This document shows, piece after piece, positions 60,771 through 64,000 of a DNA stretch of 64,000 nt. Source of the stretch: Lunatimonas lonarensis (GTDB lineage Bacteria > Bacteroidota > Bacteroidia > Cytophagales > Cyclobacteriaceae); NCBI RefSeq assembly GCF_000390185.1, contig NZ_AQHR01000059.1, forward strand, positions 1 through 64,000, given 5' to 3'. The first letter of the stretch is position 1. Every line of letters begins with the position of its first letter. Both the position numbers and the translations under genes were made by a program. The notes under the pieces are model-generated. The model searched no databases. It was not told the DNA's origin and saw nothing but the letters and a program-made list of their open reading frames with translations.

Positions 60771-63419
60771 GTGAGATTTAAAATTCAACATATAGCTTTG
60801 CTTGGTACTGTTTTGCTGGCAACCGCATGTACCTCCCAAAAAAACACGTTTGTCAACCGTTTGTATCACAATACAACGGCAAAATACAACGCTTATTTCC
60901 TGGCACTGGAAAAAATAAGGGAAGTCGAAGAGAACATCATCGCGGAATACGAGGAGGATTACTCGCAGCCATTACCTGTTTTTTACCCAATAGACAGCGC
61001 GGTGATCGAAGCCAACAACGAGAGGCTCCAACAGGCCCGAGACCTAGCCTCCAAAGCCATAGATTGGCACCGCATCAGTAAGTGGGTTGACCCTTCCTAC
61101 TATCTTCTTGGTAAGATCGATTACTATCAGGGCAAATTTGATGAAGCGCAAAATACATTCAAATACCTTAACGTAAACAGCTCCCAAGACGAGGTGCGGC
61201 ATCTTTCTTTGATTGGGCTACTTCGGTCATTCATCGATTTACGAAAGTTTGATGACGCCGTATACGTGATGGATTATTTGTCCAAGGAAAGTGCAGTTAG
61301 CAGTGAGAACCGCTTCCTGCTGTACCAGACCCTGGCCTACTACTACGAATCAAAAGGTGAAGTGGACATGGTCGCCCCGGCGTTGTTCCGGGCCTTGGAG
61401 TATGCTGAGGAAAGAAAAGAAATATCGCGGATCCATTTCATTCTCGGGCAACTCTACCAACAGGCCGGACTGGACGCTTTTGCTTATGAATACTACCAAA
61501 AATCCATCAGTGGCAGTCCTAGCTACGAGCGAACCTTCTTTGCTTCACTCTACTCCCAGCAGGTGGCGGAACTTAGCAAAAGCAAAGACTTAAGAAGGGT
61601 CAGGGGATATTACGATGACCTGTATAAAGACCGAAAGAACATCGAGTTTCGCGACGTGATTCTGTATGAAAAAGCCATTTTTGAGCATCGGCAGGACGAG
61701 AAGGAGGAAAGCATCCGACTTCTGACACTCGCCGCGAAAGAACCCACGGACAACCGACGTCAAAAAGGCTATATTTATGAAAAGTTGGCCGATATTTATT
61801 TAAAGGATTTCAACGATTTTCTGACCACCAAATACTACCTGGACAGTGCGCTGAAGCAGTTTAGGGAAGGAGACCGAAACTACCAGGCACTGGCAGCAAG
61901 AAAAGAGGTCTTCGATCAGTATGCCCTCAATTTTGAACTCATCCAAAAAAACGACAGCCTGATTTCACTTAGTAGGTTAACTTTCGAGGAACAGGAAGCC
62001 TATGTAGACGAGTTTTTGAGAAAGGAGGAAGAGCGTTTGCTCAGAGAGGCCGAAATACAACGAAACAAAAAGACGCCCAGTATTTTTGATAACCTGCTCG
62101 CTTCGGCCGGTGGGGGATCGGGTACTTCCTTCTATTGGAACAATCCCACAGCTATGTCCCAGGGCGCACTCGAATTCAATAGAGTCTGGGGAGGGAGACC
62201 GCTTACGGATAACTGGCGACGGAGTTCTCGTGGTTTTCAGGAAACCTCCAATGCAGAAATGCCCGAAGACCTGGGAGAAGGCGAAAACGAAAGCGAAAAT
62301 CAATCAATCTCCTCCGCACAAGCTGCTTTGAACCTGCCAGATCGGGAGAGCTTGTTGGCCACCATTCCCAAAGACAAGGCAGCCGTAGATAGATTGATCG
62401 ACGAAATGGAGGATGCCTATTTCAACTTGGGCAAGCTACTATTCTTTGACCTGAAAGAAGCCGAGCGATCCATTTTCTATTTGGAAATGTTGGTAAGGGA
62501 TTATCCAATGACGGTCAAAAAACCGGAGGCTTATTACACCCTTTACTTAGCAAAACGTGAACTTGGCCAGAATTATACTTTATACGCTGATCTACTGAAT
62601 GCGGAATTTCCGGAGTCCCAATATACCAAATCCGTAAATAATCCAGAGTCGGTATCGGGTACACAGGCGAACTTTGAATCTTCCCAAAACTATGCCGCAG
62701 CTTATAAACTATACCAGAAAAACCAATACGCCGCTTCAAAAGACCTCCTTAGATCAACTCTTGAGAATTACCCATTGACAAAAAATACCGATCGGCTATT
62801 GATGTTGGATATCATGAATACAGGTAAAATGGGCGAGATGGAAGAGTACCGAACCAAACTGGAAAATTACCTACTTAACGCCTCTGATCCTGCTTTAATA
62901 AATTTGGCAAGAAAAATGCTGGATGGAATTGGTGGTGGCAATACGATGGACGACTCTTTGGCAGAGGCAGGCCAGCAAATAGAAGAGGAGGCAGTACGGG
63001 CGGAAAACGAACCAAATGCCGAGCCTGAAGGACCTCTCGAAGAGCAAATTTATAAAGAAAACAAATCCCAGACCCATGTATTCATTCTGGCGATGGAACC
63101 ACGCGTGGCGAATGAGTCCAAAAATCTAACCGCTGATTTGGAAAAATTTCACACATCCAACTTCCCCAATGACCGCCTGCGAACAGGAACGATTGCGTTG
63201 GACAGGGAAAACACCATTGTAATCATCAGTCCCTTTTCCAACGCCGAAAAAGCACTCCTTTACAGAACTCAATTTTTAAATTCTTTTAACACGGAAAACC
63301 TCCCGGAGGATTCAAAAATCAGTAGTTTTGTCATTTCGATAGAAAATTTCCAACAACTGAATCGACGCAAAGACCTCGACGAATACCGGGCTTTCTTCCG
63401 GAAGTCTTACAACGAATAA
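60771..63419 (+). CDS. porW: PorW/SprE, type IX secretion system lipoprotein
   Basis: The product is 882 residues from a GTG start. The lipobox LATAC places the lipidated Cys at about residue 20. The diagnostic NTFVNRLYHNTTAKYNAYF follows, then tetratricopeptide repeats (WVDPSYYLLGKIDYYQGKFDEA, in part; IHFILGQLYQQAGLDAFAYEYYQ, in part), an unstructured middle and a second TPR-like region. A C-terminal part with THVFILAMEPRVANES resembles a SPOR-like fold. PorW/SprE is required for type IX protein secretion and gliding in Bacteroidota. Its presence implies this genome has a T9SS. The PBP gene starts 1 nt after the stop. Confidence 0.88.
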   Translation: MRFKIQHIALLGTVLLATACTSQKNTFVNRLYHNTTAKYNAYFLALEKIREVEENIIAEYEEDYSQPLPVFYPIDSAVIEANNERLQQARDLASKAIDWHRISKWVDPSYYLLGKIDYYQGKFDEAQNTFKYLNVNSSQDEVRHLSLIGLLRSFIDLRKFDDAVYVMDYLSKESAVSSENRFLLYQTLAYYYESKGEVDMVAPALFRALEYAEERKEISRIHFILGQLYQQAGLDAFAYEYYQKSISGSPSYERTFFASLYSQQVAELSKSKDLRRVRGYYDDLYKDRKNIEFRDVILYEKAIFEHRQDEKEESIRLLTLAAKEPTDNRRQKGYIYEKLADIYLKDFNDFLTTKYYLDSALKQFREGDRNYQALAARKEVFDQYALNFELIQKNDSLISLSRLTFEEQEAYVDEFLRKEEERLLREAEIQRNKKTPSIFDNLLASAGGGSGTSFYWNNPTAMSQGALEFNRVWGGRPLTDNWRRSSRGFQETSNAEMPEDLGEGENESENQSISSAQAALNLPDRESLLATIPKDKAAVDRLIDEMEDAYFNLGKLLFFDLKEAERSIFYLEMLVRDYPMTVKKPEAYYTLYLAKRELGQNYTLYADLLNAEFPESQYTKSVNNPESVSGTQANFESSQNYAAAYKLYQKNQYAASKDLLRSTLENYPLTKNTDRLLMLDIMNTGKMGEMEEYRTKLENYLLNASDPALINLARKMLDGIGGGNTMDDSLAEAGQQIEEEAVRAENEPNAEPEGPLEEQIYKENKSQTHVFILAMEPRVANESKNLTADLEKFHTSNFPNDRLRTGTIALDRENTIVIISPFSNAEKALLYRTQFLNSFNTENLPEDSKISSFVISIENFQQLNRRKDLDEYRAFFRKSYNE

Positions 63420-63420
63420 A

Positions 63421-64000
63421 ATGGCAAATCAAAAGCGTACTACCTCAGGGTTCAATATCCAAAAGGCCATCAAATACCTCTGGCTGGCTTTTGCTGCGGG
63501 CATTATCGGTTTCGTCTTGTTCATATTGGCCGTCAATTCGAATTTCCTAGGCCTTTTTGGCAGCATGCCAGATTTCAAGTCACTGGAAAATCCCGAAAGT
63601 GAATTGGCTTCGGAATTATATTCGGTAGATGGCGTATTGCTGGGTAAGTATTTTAGGGAAAACCGAAGCCCGGTCACCTACAACGAACTCAGCCGAAACC
63701 TAATCAATGCGCTGATTGCCACGGAAGATGTGCGTTTTGATAAGCACTCCGGGATTGACGCACGTGGAATGATCCGGGTTTTGTTCAAGAGCCTGATCTT
63801 ACAACAGAAAGGTGCAGGCGGGGGTAGTACCCTTAGCCAACAAACCGCAAAAAACCTGTTCAAAACCCGTACAAAAGACATGCAGGGTGCCCTTAGCCGC
63901 ATACCGGGGTTAAACATGCTCATTATAAAGTGTAAGGAGTGGATCGTGGCCACCCAACTGGAAAGATCCTATACTAAGGATGAAATCCTCACCATGTACC
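63421..64000 (+). CDS. Class A penicillin-binding protein, 5' part (PBP1A-like)
   Basis: The ORF runs off the right edge; 193 codons are present. After a short cytoplasmic N-terminus there is one transmembrane helix (AAGIIGFVLFILAVNS) and the start of a GT51 transglycosylase domain. The catalytic Glu lies in IATEDVRFDKHSGID, and motif two is GGSTLSQQTAKNLF. The full-length protein should include a C-terminal transpeptidase domain, outside this window. It polymerises lipid II and cross-links peptidoglycan. Its coupling to porW by a 1-nt gap suggests cotranscription. Confidence 0.93.
   Translation, partial: MANQKRTTSGFNIQKAIKYLWLAFAAGIIGFVLFILAVNSNFLGLFGSMPDFKSLENPESELASELYSVDGVLLGKYFRENRSPVTYNELSRNLINALIATEDVRFDKHSGIDARGMIRVLFKSLILQQKGAGGGSTLSQQTAKNLFKTRTKDMQGALSRIPGLNMLIIKCKEWIVATQLERSYTKDEILTMY

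Overview
The window comes from a Bacteroidota chromosome, most likely order Cytophagales and close to Cyclobacteriaceae. The evidence is a PorW/SprE lipoprotein of the type IX secretion/gliding system, the DUF6089-UppS-BamA-Skp-Skp envelope cluster, an LptD-like protein of Bacteroidota type, an ATP synthase operon without the beta and epsilon genes, weak or absent Shine-Dalgarno sites, and repeated TAnnTTTG boxes (the -7 element of the Bacteroidota primary sigma factor) upstream of genes. No rRNA, tRNA, CRISPR array, insertion sequence or prophage was seen. This looks like core chromosome.

Layout. 0.4-4.6 kb: dabB-dabA, a proton-coupled inorganic carbon accumulation system (minus strand). 5-8.6 kb: an SMP-30-like lipoprotein, pnuC with a NadR-type kinase, and two outer-membrane proteins, the second broken by an in-frame stop. 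8.8-14 kb: a Gfo/Idh/MocA oxidoreductase, an RsmI-like methyltransferase divergent from a DUF2905 protein, a beta-propeller lipoprotein, an alpha/beta hydrolase and pdxJ. 14-23 kb: yqeY, cvpA, a glutamine amidotransferase, then CBS protein-nadK-DUF6089-uppS-bamA-two Skp/OmpH genes. 23-30.3 kb (minus): a multi-PAS histidine kinase, a LacI-type regulator, an atypical Nramp-like transporter and a secreted esterase-like hydrolase. 30.5-37.5 kb: a complete Phe/Tyr operon (DAHP synthase/chorismate mutase, aroB, aroA, a DMT_6 membrane protein, pheA, an aminotransferase, tyrA). 37.5-53.6 kb: pepP-like, arcA, lptD, amidase, Sfp-type transferase, WD40, DivIVA-like, folB, IscA-like, dtd, ABC ATPase and MazG genes. 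53.7-60.7 kb (minus): M23 peptidase-bactofilin-atpZ-hypothetical-atpB-E-F-H-A-G. 60.8-64 kb: porW/sprE and the 5' part of a class A penicillin-binding protein.

Most notable signal. The Phe/Tyr operon is preceded by a complete ribosome-mediated attenuator: a 30-codon leader peptide containing the run TYFSFFYFYF, a 10-bp GC-rich intrinsic terminator ending 17 nt before the first structural gene, and a segment inside the leader ORF that can pair with the terminator's left arm for 9 bp to form an antiterminator. A perfect TATATTTG box ends 5 nt before the leader ATG, so the leader mRNA may be nearly leaderless. The arrangement implies that scarcity of charged tRNA-Phe/Tyr controls seven genes at once, including an uncharacterised DMT_6 membrane protein. 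Other points worth a second look are a twin-NBD ABC protein with one intact and one degenerate ATP site, an Nramp-like protein without the canonical metal ligands, an IscA-like protein without its C-terminal CxC, and a cell-wall/bactofilin pair fused transcriptionally to the ATP synthase genes.
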